Part shown: piece after piece, positions 1 through 7,896 of the stretch
Layout of the letters: each line of letters begins with the position of its first letter
How positions within the stretch are numbered: position 1 is the first letter of the stretch
Source of the DNA: JAGVSZ01 sp019137045
GTDB lineage: Bacteria > Pseudomonadota > Gammaproteobacteria > Burkholderiales > SG8-39
Assembly (NCBI GenBank): GCA_046347635.1
Contig: JAXMFT010000004.1
Location: forward strand, 1 to 64,000
Length of the DNA stretch: 64,000 nucleotides
Direction of reading: 5' to 3'
The notes under the pieces: model-generated
What the model saw: only the letters and a program-made list of their open reading frames with translations
Databases searched by the model: none
What the model was told of the DNA's origin: nothing
Program-made: the position numbers and the translations under genes

Positions 1-301
1 CGTCGCGGCCGATGAACTGCCGTCCGATCAGGAACGCCTGCGCGAGGCCCTCGGGCGCGGGCTGCACCGCGTAGGCGAGGTTGAGGCCCCACTGCCGCCC
101 GTCGCCCAGCAGCTGCTCGAAGCGCGGCGTGTCCTGCGGGGTCGAGATGACGAGGATGTCGCGGATGCCCGCCAGCATCAGCGTGCTGAGCGGGTAGTAG
201 ACCATCGGCTTGTCGTAGACCGGCAGCAGCTGCTTGGACACGACCTGCGTGACCGGGTAGAGGCGGGTGCCGGAGCCGCCGGCGAGGAGGATGCCTTTCA
301 T
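1..301 (-). CDS. rfbA: Glucose-1-phosphate thymidylyltransferase, 5' part (cut by window edge)
   Basis: This enzyme joins glucose-1-phosphate and dTTP to give dTDP-glucose, the first step of dTDP-L-rhamnose synthesis for O-antigen or capsule. Only the first 100 residues lie in the window; the gene continues past base 1. The start MKGILLAGGSGTRLYP carries the nucleotide-binding signature of sugar nucleotidyltransferases, followed by KQLLPVYDKPMVYYPLS, which is typical of RfbA/RmlA. The ATG lies 3 nt after the rfbB stop codon, so the two are co-transcribed with rfbB first. Family assignment is secure; only the C-terminal two thirds are unseen. Confidence 0.95.
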   Translation of the reverse strand, partial: MKGILLAGGSGTRLYPVTQVVSKQLLPVYDKPMVYYPLSTLMLAGIRDILVISTPQDTPRFEQLLGDGRQWGLNLAYAVQPAPEGLAQAFLIGRQFIGRD

Positions 302-304
302 CGA

Positions 305-1363
305 TCAGCGCTTCGCATAGTTCGTCTCGATCCACCTGCGGTAGTCGCCCGAGCGCACCGACGCCACCCAGTCCGCGTTCGCGAGGTACCACCCGACCGT
401 CCTGCGCAGCCCCGACTCGAACGACTCGCGCGGGCGCCAGCCGAGCTCGCGCCCGATCTTGCGCGTGTCCATCGCGTAGCGCCAGTCGTGGCCGGGCCGG
501 TCCGTGACGAAATTGATGAGCTCGTCGTAGCGGCCCGCGGCGCGCGGGCGCAGCTCGCCGAGCAGCGCGCAGACCTGCCGCACGACGTCGAGGTTGCGGC
601 GCTCGGCGCTCCCGCCGACGTTGTAGGTCTCGCCGCGCCGCCCGCGGGCGAGCACGAGCCGGATTGCCGCGCAGTGGTCGCCGACGTAGAGCCAGTCGCG
701 CACGTTCGACCCGTCGCCGTACACCGGCAGCGGCTTGCCTTCGAGCGCGTTGAGGATCATGAGCGGAATGAGTTTCTCGGGGAACTGGTACGGCCCGTAG
801 TTGTTCGAGCAGTTGGTGGTCAGCACCGGCAGCCCGTAGGTGTGGTGGTAGGCGCGCACCAGGTGGTCGGAGCCCGCCTTCGACGCGGAGTAGGGGCTGT
901 TCGGTGCATACGGGGTCGTCTCGGTAAACGCCGGGTCGTCCGATCCGAGCGAGCCGTAGACCTCGTCGGTCGAGACGTGCAGGAAGCGGAACGCCGCCTT
1001 GTCCGGTTCGGGCAGGGCGCCCCAGAAGCCGCGCACCGCCTCGAGCAGGGTGAAGGTGCCGACGACGTTCGTCTGGATGAAGTCCGCCGGGCCGTGGATC
1101 GAGCGGTCCACGTGGCTCTCGGCGGCGAAGTGCACGATCGCGCGCGGGCGGTGCCTTGCGAGCAGGTCGTCCAGGAGCGCGCGGTCGCCGATGTCGCCGC
1201 GCACGAAGGTGTGCCGCGCGTCGCCGTCGAGCGCGGCGAGGTTGCGCAGGTTGCCGGCGTAGGTGAGCTTGTCGAGGCTGACCACCGGCTCGTCGGACTC
1301 GCGCAGCCAGTCGAGGACGAAGTTGGAGCCGATGAAGCCGGCGGCGCCCGTTACCAGGATCAT
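305..1363 (-). CDS. rfbB: dTDP-glucose 4,6-dehydratase
   Basis: The enzyme converts dTDP-glucose to dTDP-4-keto-6-deoxyglucose, the second step of dTDP-rhamnose synthesis in the cytoplasm. The 352-residue product is the usual family length. It is an extended short-chain dehydrogenase: the NAD-binding Rossmann motif TGAAGFIG is at residues 5-12, the conserved STDEVYG sits near residue 130, and the catalytic YSASK near residue 158. The gene is followed after 3 nt by rfbA. A glycosyltransferase lies 38 nt upstream on the same strand, so all three may share a transcript. Confidence 0.97.
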   Translation of the reverse strand: MILVTGAAGFIGSNFVLDWLRESDEPVVSLDKLTYAGNLRNLAALDGDARHTFVRGDIGDRALLDDLLARHRPRAIVHFAAESHVDRSIHGPADFIQTNVVGTFTLLEAVRGFWGALPEPDKAAFRFLHVSTDEVYGSLGSDDPAFTETTPYAPNSPYSASKAGSDHLVRAYHHTYGLPVLTTNCSNNYGPYQFPEKLIPLMILNALEGKPLPVYGDGSNVRDWLYVGDHCAAIRLVLARGRRGETYNVGGSAERRNLDVVRQVCALLGELRPRAAGRYDELINFVTDRPGHDWRYAMDTRKIGRELGWRPRESFESGLRRTVGWYLANADWVASVRSGDYRRWIETNYAKR

Positions 1364-1400
1364 CGTTCCGTCCCGGCGACCGATTGGTGCACGGGGCGCC

Positions 1401-2153
1401 TCACCGGCTCTCCGCCCGCAGCGCCCGCAGCTTGGCGTACTTGTTGAAGCTGTTCATGCATCCGATCGCAATGTGCACCAGCCCGGGCACGCCGTCGAGG
1501 AACCCGAGCCGGAAAACGTAGAACTTGAGGAACCTCACCACCGGGCTGAACAGCATCTGCAGCGCGCCGGCGGCGCGGCCGTCGGCGAGCATCCGCTCGG
1601 CCTGCAGCGTGGTGTAGCGGTTCTGCTTGTCGAGGTAGCGCTCGAGCGACTCGGCCGACTCGTGCAGGAGGTCGCCGGCGAGCCGCCCGACCGACGCGGT
1701 GGTCAGCACGTGCTCGTGCACCGCGTCGTCGCTCCAGCGCGCGTGCTGGCGGTGGAAGAGCCGCGTGTTCCAGTCGGGGTAGCCCTCGCCGTGCCGCAGC
1801 CAGCGCCCCATGAACCGGTTGCAGCGGGCCATCGCGTACACGTGCCCCCGCGGCGCCGCGAGCTCGGCGACGATCGACGCGCGCAGCGGCGCGCTCACGC
1901 GCTCGTCGGCGTCGATGCACAGCACCCAGTCGTGGGCGGCCTGCGCCACCGCGAACTGCTTCTGCCGCCCGAAGCCGAGCCACTCGTGCTCGACCACCCG
2001 TGCCCCTCGCGCGCGCGCGAGCTCGACCGTGCCGTCGGTGCTGCCGGAGTCGACGACGAGGGTCTCCTGCGCGAATGCGACGCTCGCGAGACAGGCCTCG
2101 AGCTGGGTCGCGGCGTTGCGCGTGATGACGACCGCCGACAGCGCTGCTGGCAC
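1401..2153 (-). CDS. Family 2 glycosyltransferase, WaaE/KdtX-like
   Basis: This is a 250-residue cytoplasmic or membrane-associated glycosyltransferase with a GT-A fold. The N-terminus has AVVITRNAATQLEACLASV, then VDSGSTDGTVELA, which binds the nucleotide sugar, and CIDADERVS, the metal-binding DXD region. The order and spacing match the lipopolysaccharide core glycosyltransferases of the WaaE/KdtX type, which add sugar to the heptose-Kdo inner core. The neighbouring waaC, waaA and rfb genes support a role in LPS assembly. The exact donor and acceptor cannot be read from the sequence. The gene is transcribed toward rfbB and away from the toxin-antitoxin pair. Confidence 0.85.
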   Translation of the reverse strand: MPAALSAVVITRNAATQLEACLASVAFAQETLVVDSGSTDGTVELARARGARVVEHEWLGFGRQKQFAVAQAAHDWVLCIDADERVSAPLRASIVAELAAPRGHVYAMARCNRFMGRWLRHGEGYPDWNTRLFHRQHARWSDDAVHEHVLTTASVGRLAGDLLHESAESLERYLDKQNRYTTLQAERMLADGRAAGALQMLFSPVVRFLKFYVFRLGFLDGVPGLVHIAIGCMNSFNKYAKLRALRAESR

Positions 2154-2240
2154 CGGTGAGTTTTCCTTTTAATTCAAACGCTTTCTGCCTGCATTCTAAC
2201 CCCGACCCGGGCCGCGCCGGCTTGACCGGCGCAGAGCATA

Positions 2241-2264
2241 TGGCCATACTCGCGAGTATGGCCA
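2241..2264. promoter_or_regulatory. 24-nt perfect palindrome, probable toxin-antitoxin operator
   Basis: Positions 2241-2264 form an uninterrupted perfect palindrome of 12 + 12 nt (left arm TGGCCATACTCG). The right arm contains the ATG at 2258 that is one of two possible starts of the antitoxin. Ribbon-helix-helix antitoxins commonly repress their own operon by binding such a site, so this is inferred to be the autoregulatory operator. Binding here would block both transcription and access to the start codon. Confidence 0.7.
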
Positions 2265-2545
2265 GCGAAACGATCAAGGGCACCTATTCCCTGGACGTGG
2301 AGACCGTCCGGGCGCTGGAACGTCTCGCGCGCCGCTGGAACGTCTCGAAGTCCGAAGCGCTGCGCCGGGTCATCCAGGCGAGCGCCGCCCGCGAGCCGCA
2401 CGAGGCGGGGCGCGAGGCCCTGCGCGCGCTCGACGATCTCCAGCGCGCGCTCGACCTGACCGACGGCACCGCGGCGGCCTGGGAGGCGCGCGCACGGTCG
2501 GAGCGGCGCCGCACCGCGCGGCGGCGCGAGCCCGCCGGCCGGTGA
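2258..2545 (+). CDS. Ribbon-helix-helix (CopG/VapB-like) antitoxin
   Basis: The 95-residue product begins with a ribbon-helix-helix domain: a beta strand (GTYSLDVETV), helix 1 (RALERLARRW), a turn (NVSKS) and helix 2 (EALRRVIQAS). The rest is a charged Arg/Ala-rich tail that would wrap the toxin. Its stop codon overlaps the GTG start of the PIN-domain gene (GTGA), the usual translational coupling of toxin-antitoxin pairs. An in-frame ATG at 2240 would add six residues; either start lies on or next to the palindromic operator. It is predicted to neutralise the downstream toxin and repress the operon. Confidence 0.8.
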   Translation: MASETIKGTYSLDVETVRALERLARRWNVSKSEALRRVIQASAAREPHEAGREALRALDDLQRALDLTDGTAAAWEARARSERRRTARRREPAGR

Positions 2546-2919
2546 TCGTCCTCGACACGAGCTTTCTCATCCGCGCGCTCGCGCGCGGATCGGCGCAGGA
2601 TGCGCGCCTGCGCGAGTGGCTGCGCAGCGGCGAGGAGCTCGGCATGAGCGCGATCGCCTGGGCGGAGCTGCTCTGCGGTCCGATCACGCCGGACCAGGCC
2701 GACCTCGCCGCGCGCGTCGTGCCCCGCCGGGTCGCGTTCGGCGAGGAGGATGCGGCCAGCGCGGCCCGGCTCTTCAACGACAGCGGGCGCCGCCGCGGCT
2801 CGCTGACCGACTGCATCATCGCCGCCACCGCGCTGCGGCTCGACGCGCCGCTCGCCACCGAGAACCCGGCCGCTTTCCGCCGCTTCGAGCCGGCCGGGCT
2901 GCGCCTGCTCGCCCCATGA
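2542..2919 (+). CDS. PIN-domain ribonuclease toxin (VapC-like)
   Basis: This 125-residue protein is a compact PIN domain, a metal-dependent RNase fold. The acidic residues expected in the active site are visible: D5 in VLDTSFLIRAL, E42 in AWAELL and D90 in LTDCIIAATAL; the fourth position is E107 (LATENPAAF) rather than the more common D. It starts with GTG overlapping the antitoxin stop by 4 nt, so production depends on antitoxin translation. VapC toxins usually cut tRNA or rRNA; the target here is unknown. The pair sits between LPS genes, which suggests insertion into an older gene order. Confidence 0.88.
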   Translation: MIVLDTSFLIRALARGSAQDARLREWLRSGEELGMSAIAWAELLCGPITPDQADLAARVVPRRVAFGEEDAASAARLFNDSGRRRGSLTDCIIAATALRLDAPLATENPAAFRRFEPAGLRLLAP

Positions 2920-2944
2920 TGCGAACCGTCGGGCCGCGCGGGCG

Positions 2945-3907
2945 ATGAAGCGCATCCTCCTCGTCCGCCTCTCGTCCCTCGGCGACGTCCTGCACACCTT
3001 CCCCGCCGCCACCGACCTCCGCCATGCTCTTCCCGACGCGGTGCTCGACTGGGCGGTGGAGGAGGCTTACGTGCCGCTCGTCCGGATGCACCCGGGCGTG
3101 ACGCGCGCGCTGCCCTTCGCGCTGCGCCGCTGGCGCGGCGAGTGGTACCGGCCGCGCGCCTGGCGCGAGCTCGCGGCGTTCGCGTCCGCCCTGCGCGAGC
3201 AGCCCTACGACGCGATCCTCGACACGCAGGGCCTCCTCAAGAGCGCGCTGGTGGCGAAGCTCGCGCGGGGGCCGGTGCACGGCTTCGGGCCCGGCACCGC
3301 GCGCGAGCGCCTCGCCGCGCGGCTCTACGATGCGACGAGCGAGTTCGCGCCCGCGGACCACAAGATCGCGCGCTACCGCGCGGTCGCGGCGCGCGCGCTC
3401 GGCTACACGCCCCGCCCGGCGGTCGACTACGGCATCGTCGCGCCGCCTGCACCGGCTTTCGCGCCGCGGCCGCCCTACTGCGTGCTGCTGCACGCGACCG
3501 CGCGCGCCGCGAAGCTGTGGAGCGAGCCGGCGTGGGTCGAGCTCGCGCGCGCGCTCGAGGCGCGCGGGGTCGTCTGCGTGCTGCCGTGGGGCGCCGACGA
3601 GGAGCGCGCCCGCTCGGCGCGGCTCGCCGCGGCGCTTTCCCGCGCGGTCGTCCCGCCGCGCCTGTCGCTCGAGGACGCGGCGGGCCTGATCGGCCACGCG
3701 GCGGCCGTGATCGGCGTGGACACCGGGCTCATGCATCTCGCCGCCGCGCTCGCCGTTCCCGTCGTGGGCGTCTTCTGCGACTCGGAGCCGCTCGACGCGC
3801 GCCCGCTCGGCGCCGGACGCGCCGCGTATCGCGGCGGCGTGGGCGCGCCGCCGACCGCCGCCGCGGTGCTCGATGCGCTGCGCGAGGTCGCGCCGGGGCT
3901 GGCGTGA
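2945..3907 (+). CDS. waaC: Lipopolysaccharide heptosyltransferase I
   Basis: WaaC transfers the first L-glycero-D-manno-heptose from ADP-heptose to Kdo2-lipid A at the inner face of the cytoplasmic membrane. The 320-residue length is normal for the family. The N-terminal MKRILLVRLSSLGDVLHTFPA is the family signature, and the C-terminal half has the GT-B donor site with VIGVDTGLMHLAAAL. The stop codon shares one base with the ATG of waaA, so the two inner-core enzymes are coupled. It follows the toxin gene by 25 nt and could be read through from it. Confidence 0.95.
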   Translation: MKRILLVRLSSLGDVLHTFPAATDLRHALPDAVLDWAVEEAYVPLVRMHPGVTRALPFALRRWRGEWYRPRAWRELAAFASALREQPYDAILDTQGLLKSALVAKLARGPVHGFGPGTARERLAARLYDATSEFAPADHKIARYRAVAARALGYTPRPAVDYGIVAPPAPAFAPRPPYCVLLHATARAAKLWSEPAWVELARALEARGVVCVLPWGADEERARSARLAAALSRAVVPPRLSLEDAAGLIGHAAAVIGVDTGLMHLAAALAVPVVGVFCDSEPLDARPLGAGRAAYRGGVGAPPTAAAVLDALREVAPGLA

Positions 3908-5166
3908 TGCTGCGACCCCTCTACACCCTGCTCTGGCACCTCGCCCTGCCGCTGCTTCCGCTGCGGCTGTGGTGGCGCGGGCGCAGGGAGCCGGGCTACC
4001 GCGAGTCGATCGGCGAGCGCTTCGGGCGCTACGGGCCGCCGCCTGCCGGTCCGGTCATCTGGCTCCACGCGGTCTCGCTCGGCGAGACGCGCGCCGCGCA
4101 GCCGCTGGTGCGCGCGCTGCGCAGCCGCTTTCCGGACCACGCGTTGGTCGTGACGCACATGACCGCCACCGGCCGCGAGGCGGCGCGCAGCCTGTACGGG
4201 GACTTCGCCACGTTCGCGTTCCTGCCCTACGACCTGCCGTGGGCGGTGCGGCGCTTCGTCGCCCACTTCCGCCCGCAGCTCGGCGTCGTCATGGAGACGG
4301 AGGTCTGGCCGAACCTCGTGCGCGCGTGCCGCGCCGCCGGGGTGCCGGTGCTGCTCGCGAACGCGCGGCTGTCGGAGAAATCCGCGCGCGGCTACGCGCG
4401 GGTCGCGACGCTCGCGCGCGCGGCGCTCGCCGACTTCGCCGCGATCGGCGCGCAGACGGCGGCCGACGCCGAGCGGCTCGCCGCGCTCGGCGCGCGCACG
4501 GTCGAGGTCACGGGGAACCTGAAGTTCGACGTCACGCCGCCGGCGGATACCGAGGCGCGCGCGGCAGCGTTGCGGGCGCTCTGCGGCGAGCGGGCGGTCT
4601 TCCTGGCGGCGAGCACGCGGGAGGGCGAGGAGGCGCTCCTCCTCGACGCGCTCGCGCGCGCCCCCCTGCCCGCGGGCGCGCTCACCGTGATCGTGCCGCG
4701 GCATCCCCAGCGCTTCGACGAGGTGGCGGAGCTGCTCGCGCGCCGCGGCCTCGCGTTCGTGCGCCGGAGCGAGGCGCGCGCGTTTCCGGCCGACTGCGGG
4801 TTCGTGCTCGGCGACTCGATGGGCGAGATGAGCGCCTACTACGCGGCGGCCGACGTCGCCTTCGTGGGCGGGAGCCTGCTGCCGTTCGGCGCGCAGAACC
4901 TGATCGAGGCCTGCGCGGTCGGCGCCCCGGTGCTGATCGGGCCGTCGACCTTCAACTTCACCGCTGCGGCGGCGGAGGCGGTGCGGTGCGGCGCGGCCGT
5001 GCAGGTCGAGGATGCGGCGGGGTTGGTGCGCGAAGCGGCGCGGCTGCTCGCCGACGCGGGCGCGCGGGCGTGGATGGGCGAAGCGGGCGAGGGCTTCTGC
5101 GCGGCGCACCGCGGCGCGACGGCGCGCACGATGGCGATCGTGACGCGCCTGGTCGCAGACCGCTGA
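3907..5166 (+). CDS. waaA: 3-deoxy-D-manno-octulosonic acid (Kdo) transferase
   Basis: WaaA adds Kdo residues from CMP-Kdo to lipid IVA, making the LPS inner core at the inner membrane. The start at 3907 overlaps the last base of the waaC stop and gives 419 residues, matching the family. An N-terminal membrane anchor (LYTLLWHLALPLLPLRLWW) precedes the two GT-B domains. Visible signatures are HAVSLGETRAA with the catalytic glutamate, METEVWPN, a CMP-Kdo site with IVPRHPQRF, and GGQNLIE-type region GAQNLIEACAVG. Upstream in-frame sequence is only a shadow of waaC. Confidence 0.95.
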   Translation: MLRPLYTLLWHLALPLLPLRLWWRGRREPGYRESIGERFGRYGPPPAGPVIWLHAVSLGETRAAQPLVRALRSRFPDHALVVTHMTATGREAARSLYGDFATFAFLPYDLPWAVRRFVAHFRPQLGVVMETEVWPNLVRACRAAGVPVLLANARLSEKSARGYARVATLARAALADFAAIGAQTAADAERLAALGARTVEVTGNLKFDVTPPADTEARAAALRALCGERAVFLAASTREGEEALLLDALARAPLPAGALTVIVPRHPQRFDEVAELLARRGLAFVRRSEARAFPADCGFVLGDSMGEMSAYYAAADVAFVGGSLLPFGAQNLIEACAVGAPVLIGPSTFNFTAAAAEAVRCGAAVQVEDAAGLVREAARLLADAGARAWMGEAGEGFCAAHRGATARTMAIVTRLVADR

Positions 5167-5187
5167 GCCCGGCCTGCGGCGAACCGC

Positions 5188-6906
5188 CTAATCGGTCCCG
5201 GGGACTTTCGGGTCGACGAACTTGACGACGCGCGTCCGGCCGTCGGCGGCGACGCGCTTTGCCTCCGGGGCAGGCGCGGCGACCGTCTTCTCGGGCGCCG
5301 ACGCGGCATCCGCGACGGGACGCGACAGGGTCTTCGGATCGGCCGGCGCGCGCGGCGAGGTCTTCTTGTCGGACGCGGTCTTGGCCGTCTTCCCGGCGGC
5401 GCGGGGTTGCGCGGGCGCGGCGTCCTCGGCGGCCGGAACGGCGGTCCGCAGCGGCTGCGCATCGGTGTGCGGCGCGGTCGCCTGCGCGGCCGCGGGGAGC
5501 GCGGTCGCGAGCGGTGCGGAGGGCTCGGCCCCGGCGTCCGCCGCGAGCGGGGCGAGCGGCGCGCTCGCCTTCGGCTTGGGCGGGTCGACGCCGAGCAGGC
5601 GGTTCACCTCTTCCACGTCGGCCTCGGAGAGCGCGCCCGCGGCGGCCTTCAGCTTGAGGCCGTTGACGATCGTGTCGTAGCGCGCGCGCGCGAGGTCGCG
5701 CTTGGTCTGGAAGACCTGCTGCTGCGCGTTCAGCACGTCGATGTTGATCCGCACCCCGACCTCGTACCCGACCCGGTTCGACTGCAGCGAGGTCTCGCTC
5801 GAGAGGAGCGCCTGCTCGAGCGCCCGCACCTGCGCGAGGCCGTTGGTCACGTTGAGGTAGGCCTGCTGCGCGTTGAACTCGGCCGCGCGGCGGCTCGCCT
5901 CCAGGTCCTGGCGCGCCTTCTCCTTGAGGGCGACCGCCTCGCGGGTGCGCGACATCACCGACCCGCCGGCGTAGATGGGCACGTTGAGCTGCAGGCCGAT
6001 GGCGCTCTGCTGCACTTCCGACCGGGTGTTGAAGCCGGTGGCGAGGCTCGCGTTGGTGTTCTCCTGGGTGCTGGCGACCACGTCCAGCGTCGGGTAGTGG
6101 CCCGCGCGCTGGCGGCCCACCTCGCGATCGGCGATCTCGAGCACCGCCTCGTTCGCGCGCACGGTGAAGTTGTTGGCGCGGGCGCCCTTCGCCCACTCGT
6201 CCTGGCTCGCCGGCTGCGGCGGCTGCATCGACAGCTCGGTGCGCAGCGGCGTGAGCGCGTCCGGCGGCTGGCCGATGATCTGCTGCAGGTTGCGCTGCGA
6301 CACGAGCAGCGCGTTCTGGCCCGAGATCTCCTGTGCGACCGCGAGGTCGTAGCGCGCCTGCGCCTCGTTGGTGTCGGTGATGGTCGCGGTGCCGACCTCG
6401 AAATTGCGCTTCGCCTGCGCGAGCTGCTCCTGGATCGCCGCCTTGTTGGCGACGATGAACTCGATGTTGTCGCGCGCGGCGAGCACGTCGAAGTAGGCCT
6501 GCGCGAGGCGCACGATCAGGTCCTGGGTCGCCTGGCTGAACTGCGCCTCGGCCTGCAGCACCTGGAACTGCGACTGCTGGTACTGGACCAGGTTCTGCCA
6601 GCGGAAGAGCGGCTGGGTCAGCGTGACGCCCCAGCCGTTGGAGTTGAACGTGTTGGAGAAGTTGAGGGTCCGGTTCGTGCCGTCGTTGTAGGTCGTGTTC
6701 GCCGTGGCGTTGATGACCGGGAGCAGCAGCGCACGCCCCTGCGGCAGCTTCTCGATGCCCGCCTCGAGGCTCGCGCGCGCGGACGCGAACTGCGCGTCGT
6801 TCTGCTTCGCGAGCCGGTAGGTGTCGAGCAGGTCGGCCCCCGCCGCGCCCTGCGCGAAAGCGCACGCGACGAGGACGGCGGAGAGGCGGATGCGGAAGGG
6901 CGTCAT
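5188..6906 (-). CDS. tolC: TolC family outer-membrane efflux/secretion channel
   Basis: This 572-residue protein is a trimeric outer-membrane channel of type I secretion systems and tripartite efflux pumps. The ATG at 6906 gives a signal peptide (MTPFRIRLSAVLVACAFAQ, cleaved near AGA). Two repeated OEP halves follow, including the characteristic TQPLFRW and IDVLNAQQQVFQTKRDLARARYD. After about residue 440 comes a 130-residue Ala/Pro/Lys-rich tail with no channel homology, ending in VVKFVDPKVPGTD; it would lie in the periplasm. The gene follows pcm (58 nt) and converges on waaA. The order pcm-tolC is common in betaproteobacteria. An in-frame ATG 48 nt upstream would break the signal peptide. 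Confidence 0.92.
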   Translation of the reverse strand: MTPFRIRLSAVLVACAFAQGAAGADLLDTYRLAKQNDAQFASARASLEAGIEKLPQGRALLLPVINATANTTYNDGTNRTLNFSNTFNSNGWGVTLTQPLFRWQNLVQYQQSQFQVLQAEAQFSQATQDLIVRLAQAYFDVLAARDNIEFIVANKAAIQEQLAQAKRNFEVGTATITDTNEAQARYDLAVAQEISGQNALLVSQRNLQQIIGQPPDALTPLRTELSMQPPQPASQDEWAKGARANNFTVRANEAVLEIADREVGRQRAGHYPTLDVVASTQENTNASLATGFNTRSEVQQSAIGLQLNVPIYAGGSVMSRTREAVALKEKARQDLEASRRAAEFNAQQAYLNVTNGLAQVRALEQALLSSETSLQSNRVGYEVGVRINIDVLNAQQQVFQTKRDLARARYDTIVNGLKLKAAAGALSEADVEEVNRLLGVDPPKPKASAPLAPLAADAGAEPSAPLATALPAAAQATAPHTDAQPLRTAVPAAEDAAPAQPRAAGKTAKTASDKKTSPRAPADPKTLSRPVADAASAPEKTVAAPAPEAKRVAADGRTRVVKFVDPKVPGTD

Positions 6907-6964
6907 CGGGGTGGTCCCCTCTTTGGGCGTCGATCGGCGGCGGGTGGCGGGCACGGGGTGAGCG

Positions 6965-7618
6965 CTAGAAGACGAACTTCTCGCGGCTCTCCGCGTTGCG
7001 GAGCGGCGCGAGCACGGTCTCGAACAGGTCCTGCGCGCGGTACGACCCCTCGGCGACGCAGGTCACCAGGCGCGCGCTCATCACCGGGAGCTCGCCGACC
7101 ACCGCGAAGAGTCGCCCGCGCGGCTTGAGCTGGGCGAACAGCGCTTCCGGCAGCACCGGCGTCGAGCCGGTCAGGACGATCACGTCGAAGGGCGCGTGCT
7201 TCGGCCAGCCGCGCGCGGCGTCGCCGAGCTCCACGCTGACGTTGCGCACGCCGGCGCGGCGCAGGTTCCCCTCGCCGAACGCCTTCAGCGCCGCATTGAT
7301 CTCGACGCTTTGGACGTGCGCCGCGCGGTGCGCGAGCAGCGCGGTCAGGTAGCCGCTCCCGGTGCCGACCTCGAGCACGCGGTCGCTCGGCTTCACCGCG
7401 AGCTCCTGCAGGACGCGCGCCTCGACCTTGGGCGCCATCATCTTCTCGCCCTCGCCGATCGGGATCTCCAGGTCGGAAAACGCGATCTCGCGATACGCCG
7501 GCGGCACGAACTCCTCCCGCCGGACGACGTAGAGCAGGTCCAGCACTTCCTGGTCCAGCACGTCCCACGGCCGGATCTGCTGCTGAACCATGTTGAATCG
7601 AGCTTGCTCGATATTCAT
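6965..7618 (-). CDS. pcm: Protein-L-isoaspartate O-methyltransferase family protein
   Basis: The 217-residue protein belongs to the PCMT family, which methylates isoaspartyl residues in aged proteins using S-adenosylmethionine. The SAM-binding motif VLEVGTGSGYLTALLA is at about residues 79-94. The short N-terminus (MNIEQARFNMVQQQIRPWDV) is that of the betaproteobacterial group found beside tolC. In this group the catalytic Ser/Thr region is diverged, so true isoaspartyl activity is not certain. It is the first gene of a pcm-tolC operon. Confidence 0.88.
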   Translation of the reverse strand: MNIEQARFNMVQQQIRPWDVLDQEVLDLLYVVRREEFVPPAYREIAFSDLEIPIGEGEKMMAPKVEARVLQELAVKPSDRVLEVGTGSGYLTALLAHRAAHVQSVEINAALKAFGEGNLRRAGVRNVSVELGDAARGWPKHAPFDVIVLTGSTPVLPEALFAQLKPRGRLFAVVGELPVMSARLVTCVAEGSYRAQDLFETVLAPLRNAESREKFVF

Positions 7619-7649
7619 AAGCTTCTGGAGAAACTCCCCCTAAGTTGCG

Positions 7650-7678
7650 ATTTAAGCACGGAAATTCATGTTGGGCAA
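7650..7678 (-). promoter_or_regulatory. Putative sigma-70 promoter for pcm-tolC
   Basis: Read on the minus strand there is TTGCCC, 17 nt, then TTAAAT, ending 32 nt before the pcm start. The region is AT-rich compared with its surroundings. The match to the -10 consensus is modest, so this is a candidate only. The remaining intergenic sequence up to the ROK gene (7679-7896) shows nothing else I can name. Confidence 0.4.
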
Positions 7679-7896
7679 AGGGTTGTTGCGGGAATGCGAC
7701 ATAGGTCTCGGAGAGGCGCGAATGGCCCCCTCCCGGGATGGGCCTGCGCCGAGCCGGGCCGCATCCTCCCACATCCGGCCGGCCGGGCCCATGAACGGCC
7801 TCACGTCGGGACGCGGCGGACCGGGGTCCGGGACGCGGACGGACGGGGCGGCTCCAAACGGCGCCCTGGGCCCCTCGGCCGCGGCAACCGCTGGCC

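Noticed and set aside
488..1447. 319-residue plus-strand open frame over rfbB
   Set aside because: The sense gene rfbB explains the DNA; the antisense product is Arg/Val/Glu-rich without domains.
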